From VAZQ01 sp040510075 (GTDB lineage Bacteria > Pseudomonadota > Alphaproteobacteria > Rhizobiales > Xanthobacteraceae): a stretch of DNA of 64,000 nt. Made by a program: the position numbers and the translations under genes. Every line of letters begins with the position of its first letter. Positions within the stretch are counted from its first letter, which is position 1. Positions 35,307-44,098 of this stretch are shown here, one piece after another. The DNA lies in assembly GCA_040510075.1 (NCBI GenBank), contig JBEVJT010000113.1, positions 1 to 64,000 on the forward strand, given 5' to 3'. Under the pieces are notes generated by a model, which saw only the letters and a list, made by a program, of their open reading frames with translations, did not search any database and was not told where the DNA came from.

Positions 35307-36620
35307 TTATTCTGCCGCCATTGACCCAGGCGCATGCGCGCGAGAAGCGATCTTGCGCCGAACGATGTCGATGTGACTGCGTAAATTGTATAGCTGGTCC
35401 GTGAAGGTTAGCGGAAACCGGATGTGACTGACGGCGTCTTCGATCCGTTCAATTTCGACATTCGTATCCGGTAGAGATTTGGCATTCACATTGGCGTCGA
35501 ATGAGGCCTCCAAAGCCTTGAGCTTGGCATACCAGTACGTCAGGCGGCGACGCATGACCCACTGGTAAAACACCGGCAGAAAACGGAACGTTGGAAGCCC
35601 GATGGCGAGTCCGGCCACCAGCACTGCGATCGCTCTTTGCGCATGCACAGAGAGCCATAAGGGCAAATATCTCTGCGTCAGCGACGGCCCTGACTTGTAA
35701 AAGTCGCTGGCGGCAGGAGCGACCGGGTACTCTGGATCGGTGGCGTTAGGAAACTCACCGGCGCGCTGAAAGATATTTGCCCCACCATGCGCCTCTACCA
35801 TTGCTTGCAAGAGAACTTGAACAATTTGTGGATGAAGATCGTTACGCACCAACACCTTCACTGTAGTCCCGACGAGCACCACGTCATTGGGCGGAGTGAT
35901 GCTGTCAAGATCGATCACACCTTGTGGCAGTACGAGCCGAACAAGTTCCGGGAACACACGAGTGAAAGCGTCCGCCAGGGGGAAGCTCATGAGTCGAACC
36001 TTGGGATTCCGCAACAAGGAGCTGACCGCCGGCGCATCCGGCGATCCAGCGATCCACACGACATCCACTTTGCTTTCATTGAGTGCCGTGACTGCCGCTG
36101 CTCCTCCGAAAGGAAGCAGCGTGGTCGTCGTGGAATCGACACCGCTCCTGCCAAGGATTCGTTCCGCTGAAAATCGGGTGCCGCTTCCCACGGGGCCGAC
36201 GGCGATGCGCTTGCCTTTGAGCTGTGACAATCGGTCCAACGGCTCATCCGAGGAATAGAAGATCCAAAATGGGTTGGTGTACACAATTCCCAGCGACAGC
36301 ACTCCCGGCGCGCGCTCTGCGTCAGAGATGCCTCCGAAAGCGAGGGCAATCTGAACTCCGGAGTTTGGATTCTTCAGAAGCTCGATGTTGTCCACCGCGC
36401 CGTCAGTTTCGCGCAGCTTCAGCTCAACGTGAGAACGCGCAAAAATGTCGCGGTATCGCTGGCCAAAGTATGCAAACGAGGAACCTTTGAACGCCGTAGC
36501 CATCGTAACCGTCGACGGGGGCGCAGGAATGAAATAGATCAGCAGCAGCGAGATTGTGCCTACTGCAAGCACGGCCGCAGCTGATGTTTTGAAGATTTGC
36601 CTGCGACTGAATCCCAGCAT
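35307..36620 (-). CDS. TAXI-family TRAP transporter solute-binding protein, membrane-anchored
   Basis: 437 residues from ATG 36620, with AGGGAAG upstream. An N-terminal hydrophobic anchor (about 10-33, IFKTSAAAVLAVGTISLLLIYFI) is followed by a TAXI-type binding domain (about 38-320), with GKRIAVGPVGSGTRFSAERIL and VDVVWIAGSPDAPAVSSLL. A second membrane segment (about 330-350, AIAVLVAGLAIGLPTF) leads to a C-terminal helical tail of about 85 residues. Classic TAXI proteins are free periplasmic proteins beside a fused DctQM permease; no permease gene is within this window. The role may be sensing or delivery to a distant transporter. Confidence 0.88.
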   Translation of the reverse strand: MLGFSRRQIFKTSAAAVLAVGTISLLLIYFIPAPPSTVTMATAFKGSSFAYFGQRYRDIFARSHVELKLRETDGAVDNIELLKNPNSGVQIALAFGGISDAERAPGVLSLGIVYTNPFWIFYSSDEPLDRLSQLKGKRIAVGPVGSGTRFSAERILGRSGVDSTTTTLLPFGGAAAVTALNESKVDVVWIAGSPDAPAVSSLLRNPKVRLMSFPLADAFTRVFPELVRLVLPQGVIDLDSITPPNDVVLVGTTVKVLVRNDLHPQIVQVLLQAMVEAHGGANIFQRAGEFPNATDPEYPVAPAASDFYKSGPSLTQRYLPLWLSVHAQRAIAVLVAGLAIGLPTFRFLPVFYQWVMRRRLTYWYAKLKALEASFDANVNAKSLPDTNVEIERIEDAVSHIRFPLTFTDQLYNLRSHIDIVRRKIASRAHAPGSMAAE

Positions 36621-36647
36621 GCCACTTCCCTGAGCCTCAAATCCCAC

Positions 36648-37099
36648 CGTGATGAAAGCAAACGGTCTATGCTACCGCGGCATGCACGCCACGAACGGCC
36701 ATTTGGCCACGCGCCGAGAAGCGCAATGGATTCTCGCCGTTCATTACCCAGTGCCTCCTTCGGTCTAACCGAAAGGATAGCATATTCAGCTAACGGCAGG
36801 AGACTGCTGCGCCGCGGGATTTCCGTCGCGCCGATGTCGCTGATGGGTCCATTCGCGACAGGCACGAGCCCGGTGACAGGGTCCTGCAATGTCTGCTGCC
36901 CCGCGAAAGCGGAAGCAAACTCAGTGTAGCGGCATCTGCCGGGGGGGACCTCGTGAATTGACGATATCGCTCGAAACGTGATTCAAGCTCCAAAACTGGA
37001 GTCTCGAAACGTACGCTACAAGCTCGGACAGAGGCTCTTTACTTCAGCCCTTATCTGAATCGGGCGCGCAATCTGGTCGATCGGTTCTTGCAGTCGGCC
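36648..37099. other. Gene-free spacer, 450 bp
   Basis: Short open frames exist on both strands but none has a Shine-Dalgarno, a family match or a sensible start. The stretch around 36850-36915 (CTGCTGCCCCGCGAAAGCGGA) resembles decayed intergenic sequence seen widely in Bradyrhizobium-like genomes. No repeat, RNA or promoter can be supported. Confidence 0.5.
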
Positions 37100-37744
37100 C
37101 TATTCCTCAGCCGCCGGCGCAGCGTATCTCGTCATCAATGGAAACTGCAGGGCCGCGAACAGGAGCGTGAGCGGCAGCACGCCGAAGACCTTGAAGCTGA
37201 CCCATACGTCGGTGGTTTGCGTGCGCCAGACGATTTCGTTCAGCACCGCGAGCGCGATGAAAAACAAGGCCCAGCGGATGGTGAGCTTGCGCCAACCCTC
37301 CTCGGTGAGGTGAAAAACCGAATCGAAAACGGCGCCGAGAAGCGGCTTGCCGAATGCAAGCCCGCCGAGCAGCACGCCGGCAAACAGAAGATAAATGATG
37401 GTCGGCTTGAGCTTGATGAACAGCTCGTCGTGCAGCAGCAGCGTGAGCGAGCCGAAGGCGAGAACGATGAGCATGGTGAGCAACGGCATTATCGGCAGGT
37501 GGCGCGTGATCGCATATGAGACGATCAGCGCGAGCACCACAGCGGCCATGAATACCGCGGTTGCGACAAAGATGCCGGCGCGCTCGCCCGACGTGATGCT
37601 CGCGGGCAGGAGAGGTCCGATGGCGGGGAGAAAGAGTGCCGGGCGCGCATTGGCGACGAAGAACAGCAGCAAGGGGCCAATATCGAGAACGAGTTTGAGC
37701 CCAGGATGCAGCTGAGGTTTTTTGCTGCTTGTCTTCTGCTCCAT
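37100..37744 (-). CDS. yciB: Inner membrane protein YciB (septation protein A / IspZ)
   Basis: 214 residues from ATG 37744, which directly follows the ftsY stop (TAG-G-ATG), so translation is coupled. Five to six membrane segments. Family features: LKLVLDIGPLLLFFVANAR at the N-terminus, the RLPIMPLLTMLIVLAFGSLTLLLHDELFIKLKPTIIYLLFA type core, and RWALFFIALAVLNEIVWRTQTTDVWVSFKVFGVLP. Linked to cell-envelope or septum integrity in other bacteria. ftsY-yciB adjacency is common in Rhizobiales. Confidence 0.95.
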   Translation of the reverse strand: MEQKTSSKKPQLHPGLKLVLDIGPLLLFFVANARPALFLPAIGPLLPASITSGERAGIFVATAVFMAAVVLALIVSYAITRHLPIMPLLTMLIVLAFGSLTLLLHDELFIKLKPTIIYLLFAGVLLGGLAFGKPLLGAVFDSVFHLTEEGWRKLTIRWALFFIALAVLNEIVWRTQTTDVWVSFKVFGVLPLTLLFAALQFPLMTRYAAPAAEE

Positions 37745-37745
37745 C

Positions 37746-38681
37746 CTATTCGACCCCCGCAACGGCGCGCGCGAAGTCCCCGGCCGCGAACGGCGCGAGG
37801 TCGTCTATGCCTTCGCCCACGCCGACAAAATGCACGGGCAAGCCGTATTTGGCGGCAATGGCCACGAGAATGCCGCCGCGCGCGGTGCCATCGAGCTTCG
37901 TCATGGCAAGCCCCGTCACTCCCGCAACTTCACGAAAGACTTCCACCTGGGAAAGCGCGTTCTGCCCGACCGTGGCATCGAGCACAAGCAGCACGGCGTG
38001 CGGTGCTGCGGGATCGCTTTTCTTCATCACCCGCACGATCTTGTGCAGCTCATCCATCAGTGCCGACTTGTTCTGCAGGCGCCCCGCCGTGTCCACGAGG
38101 ACCAAATCGGACCCTTCACGCCGGGCCTGACTGAGCGCATCGAAAGCAAGGCCTGCGGGATCGGCGCCAGGTGCGCGCGCGATCACCTCGGTGCCGCTGC
38201 GCGTGCCCCAGATCTTGAGCTGATCGATGGCTGCCGCGCGAAACGTATCCGCGGCCACCAGCATCACCGCGCGGCCCTCCGCGCGCGCTTTCGCGGCGAG
38301 CTTGCCGATCGTGGTGGTCTTGCCCGAGCCGTTGACCCCGACCACGAGCACGACGAACGGTTTTGCGGAATCCATGCTCAGCGGTTTTGCCACCGGCTCC
38401 AGTACTTTCTCGATCTCGGCAGCAACCACCGCCTTCACTTCCTCGGCGCTGATGGCTTTGTCATAGCGACCCTCGCCCACAGCCGCTGCAATCCGTGCCG
38501 AAGTTTCAAGCCCCAGATCAGCCCGGATCAGCACCTCCTCGATCTCGGCAATCATTTCGTCATCGAGGCGGCGCTTGGCTACAAGATCGGTGATCGCACC
38601 CGTCAGCGAAGCGGACGTGCGTTTGAGCCCCCCGCTGAGCCGCTGCCAGAAACTGCGCGGGCCTTGTTCGCTGTCGTTCAT
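37746..38681 (-). CDS. ftsY: Signal recognition particle receptor FtsY
   Basis: GTPase that docks SRP-ribosome complexes at the membrane. 311 residues: little or no acidic A domain, then the N helical bundle (about 12-95) and the G domain. G1 is GVNGSGKTTT (115-124), DTAGR lies near residue 198, and TKLDGTARGG marks G4. Compact FtsY of this size is usual in alphaproteobacteria. Confidence 0.97.
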   Translation of the reverse strand: MNDSEQGPRSFWQRLSGGLKRTSASLTGAITDLVAKRRLDDEMIAEIEEVLIRADLGLETSARIAAAVGEGRYDKAISAEEVKAVVAAEIEKVLEPVAKPLSMDSAKPFVVLVVGVNGSGKTTTIGKLAAKARAEGRAVMLVAADTFRAAAIDQLKIWGTRSGTEVIARAPGADPAGLAFDALSQARREGSDLVLVDTAGRLQNKSALMDELHKIVRVMKKSDPAAPHAVLLVLDATVGQNALSQVEVFREVAGVTGLAMTKLDGTARGGILVAIAAKYGLPVHFVGVGEGIDDLAPFAAGDFARAVAGVE

Positions 38682-38707
38682 GCAGGCGCCGTGATAGCCA
38701 TTTCGAT

Positions 38708-39439
38708 ATGACTTCTGAAGAGATAGTGCAGCGGCTTCTGTATCGCGACGGTCTGATGCTGGTGATCGACAAGCCTGCTGGATTCGCGGTGCACAAGGGA
38801 CCGAAAGGGGGTGAGAGCCTGGAAGACTTCTTCGGTGCGCTGCGATTTGGGCTGCCGCGCGCGCCCGCGCTCGCGCACCGTCTCGATCGCGACACTTCCG
38901 GCTGTCTCGTTCTCGGCCGGCACCGCAAGGCGCTCGCGGAACTTGGCCGATTGTTCAAGACCGGGCGCATAAAGAAAACGTATTGGGCGGTGGTGGAAGG
39001 CGGACCAGCAGATGCTGAAGGCCGCATCGACCTGCCGCTCGGCCGCAAAGACGCGACGCGTGGCTGGTGGATGCGCCACGACCCGCAGGGTCAGTTCGCC
39101 TCCACGGCTTGGCAGATACTCGGGCGAAGCGTTCTTTCCGATCAAACTCAAGACGGCGATCGTCCCATCACCTGGCTCGCGCTCGAGCCGTTGACCGGCC
39201 GCACCCATCAGCTGCGGGTGCATTGCGCCGCGATGGGGTGGCCCGTGTTCGGAGACAGCATTTATGGAAATGCGCCGCGGCGGGGAGGCGAGCCCCTGCA
39301 GCTGCATGCGCGTGAGATCGTGGTGCCGCTTTACAAGAATCGGGAGCCGATCACGGTGAGCGCGCCCGTACCCCTGCACATGCACGCGCGGCTGCAGGCC
39401 TGCGGCTGGCCCGGCGAGATATTCAAGCTGGTGGATTAA
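38708..39439 (+). CDS. RluA-family pseudouridine synthase
   Basis: 243 residues. Catalytic motif HRLDRDTSGCLVLGR with the nucleophile Asp60; the second conserved segment PLTGRTHQLRVHCAAMGWPVFGDSIYG follows near 170-196. There is no N-terminal S4 domain, as in RluA/RluC-like enzymes acting on rRNA or tRNA. The exact target is unknown. It lies head-to-head with ftsY (26 nt apart), and its stop overlaps the stop of the convergent flavin oxidase gene by 4 nt. Confidence 0.9.
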   Translation: MTSEEIVQRLLYRDGLMLVIDKPAGFAVHKGPKGGESLEDFFGALRFGLPRAPALAHRLDRDTSGCLVLGRHRKALAELGRLFKTGRIKKTYWAVVEGGPADAEGRIDLPLGRKDATRGWWMRHDPQGQFASTAWQILGRSVLSDQTQDGDRPITWLALEPLTGRTHQLRVHCAAMGWPVFGDSIYGNAPRRGGEPLQLHAREIVVPLYKNREPITVSAPVPLHMHARLQACGWPGEIFKLVD

Positions 39440-40071
39440 TACAGTGTGGCCTTAAGCCGCTCGGGTGCAGTGCGATCGTACTCAGCCCCGTTCAGCTTGC
39501 CATCCGAGAGCTCGGCCAGGATCGTGCCGGTGCTGGGCAGGCTCTGCCGCTCCACGTGACGCGATGCGTCCCAGAGCTTCGAGCGCACGATCGCCTTGGC
39601 GCATTGGAAATAGATGCGATCGACGGAAACAATGATGACCGTGCGCGGCGCCTTGCCCTGCATGACGAAGTTTTCGATGAGGGCCGGGTCCCTGGAGATG
39701 CTCGCGCGGCCGTTTACCCGGATCGTCTCGCCGCATCCAGGAATCAGAAACAGCAACGCCACGCGAGGATCGTGCAGGATGTTGCGCAGGGTATCGATGC
39801 GGTTGTTGCCGCGCCGGTCCGGAATAAGCAGCGTCGTTTCGTCAGCGACGCGCACGAAGCCCGGGTCATCGCCGCGTGGAGAGCAATCGAGGCCATCCGG
39901 GCCCGCCGACGCAAGGGCAAAGAAGGGAGCGGTCTCGATGAATGCGCGATAGGACGAAGTGATACGATTGGTTTCTTTTATGATCGATGGCCCGACAGGA
40001 GTGCCGTACAGCTGCGTCAGCTCGGCCATGCTGGTGATGATGTGAGCACCGTTGTCAAGATTGTTCGTCAT
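39436..40071 (-). CDS. Pyridoxamine 5'-phosphate oxidase-family flavoprotein (MSMEG_1061-like)
   Basis: 211 residues. FMN-binding split barrel with FFALASAGPDGLDCSPRGDDPGFVRVADETTLLIPDRRGNNRIDTLRNILHDPRVALLFLIPG, the pattern of the PPOX subfamily around MSMEG_1061. It probably binds FMN or F420-like cofactors; substrate unknown. It shares a 4-nt stop overlap with the convergent pseudouridine synthase gene and starts 15 nt after mtaB. Confidence 0.88.
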   Translation of the reverse strand: MTNNLDNGAHIITSMAELTQLYGTPVGPSIIKETNRITSSYRAFIETAPFFALASAGPDGLDCSPRGDDPGFVRVADETTLLIPDRRGNNRIDTLRNILHDPRVALLFLIPGCGETIRVNGRASISRDPALIENFVMQGKAPRTVIIVSVDRIYFQCAKAIVRSKLWDASRHVERQSLPSTGTILAELSDGKLNGAEYDRTAPERLKATLY

Positions 40072-40086
40072 GGAGTTGATCCGAGA

Positions 40087-41367
40087 TTAACAGGCGTCAG
40101 GCGCGGCTGCGAGCAAGGTGCGCCCGTCATGACCGGTGATCGGCACATGCAAAATTGTACCCGAGCGGGCCGCTGCGCCGAGACGAACCGGCGTGAACTG
40201 CTCAGTACGCGCGGTTGTGGTGGATTCCACAAGCACGCGGACCGTTCGTCCGATCTCGCCCTCCAGATGCTGCTGCAGCGCGAGTGTGCCCTTGTGGCGC
40301 AAGCGCTGCGCCCGCTCCTTGATCACGCTGCGTGCAACCTGCGGCATGCGCGCGGCCGGCGTGCCGGGGCGGGGCGAGAAAGGAAACACGTGCAGGTGCG
40401 TCAAGGCGCATGCGTCGATCAGTTCAAGAGAACGAGTGAACATGCGCTCGCTCTCGGTGGGAAAGCCCGCGATCAGATCGGCGCCGAAAACAATATCAGG
40501 GCGCAACGCGCGCAGCTGCACGCAAAAGCCGATGGCATCCGCACGGCTGTGGCGGCGTTTCATGCGCTTGAGCACGAGATCATCGCCCGCCTGGAGCGAT
40601 AGATGCAGATGCGGCATTAGCCGTGATTGCGTCGCAAATGCGTCGAACAGATCCCGGTCCGCCTCGACGGCGTCGATGGAGGAAAGGCGCAGGCGTGGCA
40701 GCTCGGGCACGTGCTTCAAAATTTGCTTGACCAAATACCCGAGCCTGGGTGAGCCGGGCAGATTCGAGCCATAGCCGGTGAGGTCGACCCCGGTGAGGAC
40801 GATTTCCTGATAGCCGCGCGCACAAAGACGGCGCACTTCTAGCACCACCTCGCCCACGGGCACAGAACGCGAATTGCCGCGCCCATACGGGATGATGCAG
40901 AACGTGCAGCGGTGATCGCAGCCGTTTTGCACCTGCACAAAAGCGCGGGCGCGGTCGCCGAACCCGTCTGCGAGATGGATTGCGGTCTCCTTCACCCCCA
41001 TGATGTCGTTGACCAGCACCTTCTCGTGCGGCGGAGCGCCGGGATGTTCAAACGCGCCGCCCCAGTTGCGCCACGGCGTTTCGTTCAGCTTCTCCTCGTT
41101 GCCCAGCACGAGTGAGACCTCTGCCAAGTTTGCAAATCTCTGCGGCTCGATCTGCGCCGCGCAGCCGGTCACCACGATGGGGGTGTCGGGACGCTCACGC
41201 CTGATACGGCGTATGGCTTGATGGGACTGGCGCACCGCCTCCTCGGTCACCGCGCAGGTGTTGACGATGACCGCGTTTTTGATCCCGGCCTCTTGCGCGC
41301 GATTGCGGACCACCTCGGACTCGTAGGCGTTCAGCCTGCAGCCGAAGGTGACTACGTCCACGGTCAT
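40087..41367 (-). CDS. mtaB: tRNA t6A37 methylthiotransferase MtaB
   Basis: Radical-SAM enzyme that makes ms2t6A at tRNA position 37. 426 residues. The N-terminal MTTase domain carries three cluster cysteines (C10 in FGCRLNAYESE, C38 in NTCAVT, C69 in TGCAAQ). The radical-SAM motif is C150-x3-C154-x2-C157 (CDHRCTFC), and a C-terminal TRAM-like region spans about 365-426. The RLNAYES form separates it from MiaB and RimO. The start lies 22 nt after the dapF stop, so dapF-mtaB are co-transcribed. Confidence 0.95.
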   Translation of the reverse strand: MTVDVVTFGCRLNAYESEVVRNRAQEAGIKNAVIVNTCAVTEEAVRQSHQAIRRIRRERPDTPIVVTGCAAQIEPQRFANLAEVSLVLGNEEKLNETPWRNWGGAFEHPGAPPHEKVLVNDIMGVKETAIHLADGFGDRARAFVQVQNGCDHRCTFCIIPYGRGNSRSVPVGEVVLEVRRLCARGYQEIVLTGVDLTGYGSNLPGSPRLGYLVKQILKHVPELPRLRLSSIDAVEADRDLFDAFATQSRLMPHLHLSLQAGDDLVLKRMKRRHSRADAIGFCVQLRALRPDIVFGADLIAGFPTESERMFTRSLELIDACALTHLHVFPFSPRPGTPAARMPQVARSVIKERAQRLRHKGTLALQQHLEGEIGRTVRVLVESTTTARTEQFTPVRLGAAARSGTILHVPITGHDGRTLLAAAPDAC

Positions 41368-41389
41368 CGCGGGCGGTTCCGGAGCAGCA

Positions 41390-42259
41390 TCAGCACACCG
41401 TATCCCCGAACAGCGCCGCGTCGAAGCGGCCCTGATACTCGTATTCCACCGGACCCATCATAAGGACGTGATCATCAGGCGTGCGCCATTCGATATCCAG
41501 ATCGCCGCCCGGAACCGTGACGGTCAAGCGGCGGCCGGCGCGGGCAAGGCGGGCGGCGGCGACCGATGCCGCGCATGCGGCCGAGCCGCACGCCTTCGTC
41601 AGACCAGCGCCGCGTTCCCACGTGCGCACCGCGATATGCGACCCGGAGCGAACATGGACAAACGAGATGTTGGCGCGTTCGGGGAACATCGAATGGTGCT
41701 CAAGGAGCGGTCCGATCTTTGCAACATCGCAGCGATCGAGGTCTTCGACAAGAAATACTGCATGCGGATTGCCCATGCTCACCGCGCAGGCGGGAGGCAA
41801 TTTGGGTGCGCCGGGCGCGTTTATTTGAATATCGAGGTGCGCAGTATCGGCGACTTCGCGGGCGAGCGGGATCTCGTTCCACGCAAAACGTGGCCTGCCC
41901 ATATCGACCGTTGAGGCAAGCGCGACTGCGCCCTTCCAGCAATTGAGCACTCCCGCGCGCGTCTCGAATACGAGAACGTCTTTCCCGGTCTCCGCAAACA
42001 TGAGATCGGCAATGCAGCGCATGCCATTGCCGCAAGCCTCGGCCTCCGAGCCATCGCGATTATAGATGCGCACATAAGCGTCAGTTCCGGAGCTGCGCGG
42101 CGTATACAGAGCCATCAGCTGATCATATGGCTGCGAGCGCGCCGCGGCGCGGGCGTCGGCGCTCGTGATCACCCCTGCACGCGAACGCATGTCCACGACG
42201 ATAATCTCGTTGCCGAGTCCATTCATTTTGGTGAAACTTCGGTCAGCGAGCGCGCTCAT
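41390..42259 (-). CDS. dapF: Diaminopimelate epimerase
   Basis: Interconverts LL- and meso-diaminopimelate for lysine and peptidoglycan. 289 residues with two mirrored halves and the two catalytic cysteines, C76 in EACGNGMRC and C224 in TKACGSAACA. The N-terminus FTKMNGLGNEIIVVD is typical. First gene of the dapF-mtaB pair. Divergent from rplU with about 187 nt between the starts. Confidence 0.96.
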   Translation of the reverse strand: MSALADRSFTKMNGLGNEIIVVDMRSRAGVITSADARAAARSQPYDQLMALYTPRSSGTDAYVRIYNRDGSEAEACGNGMRCIADLMFAETGKDVLVFETRAGVLNCWKGAVALASTVDMGRPRFAWNEIPLAREVADTAHLDIQINAPGAPKLPPACAVSMGNPHAVFLVEDLDRCDVAKIGPLLEHHSMFPERANISFVHVRSGSHIAVRTWERGAGLTKACGSAACAASVAAARLARAGRRLTVTVPGGDLDIEWRTPDDHVLMMGPVEYEYQGRFDAALFGDTVC

Positions 42260-42446
42260 GGCCCGGGCTTATATGGGCAAGTTCTCAGCCTTGGCCAGTG
42301 CGCCGGGGCGCCGTCAAGTCGGCGCCGAGTGTGCCTGTTCAAGTCTGCCTGTTTCTTGACAGTTTTGGCCGTAGTGGCCATAACGCGTGAACGCGCAAGG
42401 CTCATTATTTTTTGGCATGCTGCGTGCAATCCACGAGGGCAGAACC

Positions 42447-42830
42447 ATGTTCGCGGTCATCAAGACCGGCGGCAAGCAGTACCGGGTGGCCGCCCAGGAT
42501 GTCATCAAGATCGATAAGATCCAAGGTGAACCCGGTGAGGTCGTGCAGTTTGCCGAAGTGCTGCTCCTTGGTGGCGAGAATGTCAGCCTCGGCGCGCCGA
42601 CCGTGCAAGGCGCTTCGGTCGCGGCGGAAGTGGTGGAGCAGGGACGCGGGCCCAAGATCATTGCGTTCAAGAAACGGCGGCGGAAGAAGTCGCGCCGCAA
42701 GCGCGGCCATCGCCAGGAATTTACCGTCGTGCGGGTAACGGAGATTCTCACCGATGGCTCGACGCCAAACCGCACGTCCTCAGCACGGCCCGCAAGCGCG
42801 GCGCCTGTCGAGACGAGCGGCCCGGAATAA
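42447..42830 (+). CDS. rplU: 50S ribosomal protein L21
   Basis: 127 residues from ATG 42447 (MFAVIKTGGKQYRV), with GAGGGC upstream; a 20-residue in-frame extension to 42387 is spurious. The core L21 signature is GPKIIAFKKRRRKKSRRKRGHRQEFTVVRV. The C-terminal tail of about 25 residues (SSARPASAAPVETSGPE) is an alphaproteobacterial-style extension. Co-transcribed with rpmA. Confidence 0.97.
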   Translation: MFAVIKTGGKQYRVAAQDVIKIDKIQGEPGEVVQFAEVLLLGGENVSLGAPTVQGASVAAEVVEQGRGPKIIAFKKRRRKKSRRKRGHRQEFTVVRVTEILTDGSTPNRTSSARPASAAPVETSGPE

Positions 42831-42897
42831 AGCTCCGGAGACGTCTCGCGATCGTCACAAACGCGGTCTATATAGCGCGGAACAGGAATTTCGGATC

Positions 42898-43170
42898 ATG
42901 GCTCACAAGAAAGCAGGCGGCTCGTCGCGCAATGGCCGCGACTCCCACAGCCAACGGCTCGGACTGAAAATTTTCGGGGGCCAGCATGTGCTCGCCGGAA
43001 ACATCATTGCGCGCCAGCGCGGCACGAAGTGGCATCCCGGGGATAATGTGGGCTTGGCCAAGGACCACACCTTGTTTGCCTTGACCGACGGGCACGTCGA
43101 GTTCCGTACCAAGGCCAAGGGCCGCGTGTTCGTGTCGGTGCTTCCCGCCACGGAGGCATCGGCCGAGTAA
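42898..43170 (+). CDS. rpmA: 50S ribosomal protein L27
   Basis: 90 residues from ATG 42898. The N-terminus AHKKAGGSSRNGRDS reaches the peptidyl transferase centre, followed by RLGLKIFGGQHVLAGNIIARQRGTKWHPG. It lies 67 nt after rplU, the universal L21-L27 order, leading on toward obgE. Confidence 0.97.
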   Translation: MAHKKAGGSSRNGRDSHSQRLGLKIFGGQHVLAGNIIARQRGTKWHPGDNVGLAKDHTLFALTDGHVEFRTKAKGRVFVSVLPATEASAE

Positions 43171-43259
43171 ACGGCGGAAATCCGCCGGCATTCCGTTCGC
43201 CCGGCGGGTACTTGAGGCAGGACGGACGCCGGCACCCGAAATGCGCAAGGAACCGCGCA

Positions 43260-43844
43260 ATGGCTCTGCTGGACCAGCCACAACTTTTTGTCAGGACCGG
43301 TAGCCTCGCAACCGAGCGCCTGGTCTTAAGACCGCCGGCGCTTGCAGACGCGCCCGCTCTCGTTCATTTGCTCGATGATCGCCAGATCGCTCAGAATACG
43401 CTGCGTATTCCGCATCCTTATATGCTTGCAGACGCGCGCGCCTTCATCACCTCTACAAACAAATCCGGCGATGAGCTCGTTTTCCTGATCACGCGCAAGA
43501 ATGCGCTCGGCGTGATCGGCGCCTGCGGCATTGCGCGCCTGACTCATGCAGGTCCGGAACTTGGGTACTGGATCGGAGTGCCGTTCTGGGGTCTGGGCTA
43601 TGCGGCGGAAGCGGCGCGTGCGGTGGTTGATCACGCATTCGATGAGCTGGGCCACGAATTCCTTCTCGCCGGCGCGCGCGTGAGCAACCCTGCTTCACGG
43701 CGAGTCCTGGAGAAATGCGGGTTCAAATGGACAGGTGTGGCGCTCGGGCGCATCCGCGCATTGGCTGCTTCGGTCCCGATTGATCGTTTCCGTCTCGATG
43801 CCGGAACACGGAGGACAGAGAACGGAGGACCAGCGAGAACATAG
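43260..43844 (+). CDS. GNAT acetyltransferase, RimJ/RimL type
   Basis: 194 residues from ATG 43260. RimL-like order: LATERLVLRPPALADAPALVHLLDDRQIAQNTLRIPHPY, then LGYWIGVPFWGLGYAAEAARAVVDHAFDELG (acetyl-CoA loop GLGYAAEA, about 115-122) and NPASRRVLEKCGFKWTGV. A GNAT gene between rpmA and obgE is usual in Rhizobiales. The last residues (GTRRTENGGPART) are encoded by a purine-rich repeat and probably represent read-through into repeat DNA. Confidence 0.88.
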   Translation: MALLDQPQLFVRTGSLATERLVLRPPALADAPALVHLLDDRQIAQNTLRIPHPYMLADARAFITSTNKSGDELVFLITRKNALGVIGACGIARLTHAGPELGYWIGVPFWGLGYAAEAARAVVDHAFDELGHEFLLAGARVSNPASRRVLEKCGFKWTGVALGRIRALAASVPIDRFRLDAGTRRTENGGPART

Positions 43845-44067
43845 GACATAAAAGTACGCCTGCCTGATGGTCACACACCCGCTCGGAACAAGTCAGACCG
43901 CACGGTCGAGAGCCAGTAATGCGAGTTGATTTCAGAAAATCTGGAAGCAGAACCGAATCCTGCATATCCGTCCTCTGGCCTCGGTCCTCCGTCCTCCGAA
44001 AGCTGGAACCGCGGAACCGACTGTTGCACATCCGTCCTCTGTCCTCTGCTCTCTGTCTTCCGAAAAC
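43797..44067. repeat. Purine/pyrimidine-rich repeats, two direct copies and one inverted
   Basis: Two tandem copies of a unit of about 62 nt (43941-44001 and 44003-44067). Each runs CTGGAA...CCGACTGTTGCACATCC-like, then repeated TCCTCTG/TCCTCCG, then CCGAAA. An inverted, shorter counterpart (GGAGGACAGAGAACGGAGGACC-like, 43797-43848) forms the end of the GNAT gene and the bases after it. The strong strand asymmetry could allow slippage or triplex formation. Confidence 0.65.
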
Positions 44068-44069
44068 TG

Positions 44070-44098
44070 TTGACATGCGGATGCAGAATTATGAGAAT
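44070..44098 (+). promoter_or_regulatory. Candidate sigma-70 promoter upstream of obgE
   Basis: TTGACA (44070-44075), a 17-nt spacer, then GAGAAT (44093-44098); TATGAG overlaps the -10. It is the only consensus-like promoter in the 570-bp gap before obgE. The remaining 310 nt to the obgE start hold no gene I can support; a perfect palindrome CCGCATATGCGG (44397-44408) lies just before the ATG. Confidence 0.45.

Noticed and set aside
36560..37000. Short open frames in the gap between the TAXI gene and yciB
   Set aside because: Overlapping frames on both strands, no ribosome-binding site, no recognisable family.
43941..44067. Possible CRISPR array
   Set aside because: Only two imperfect units with no conserved repeat-spacer pattern and no cas genes.
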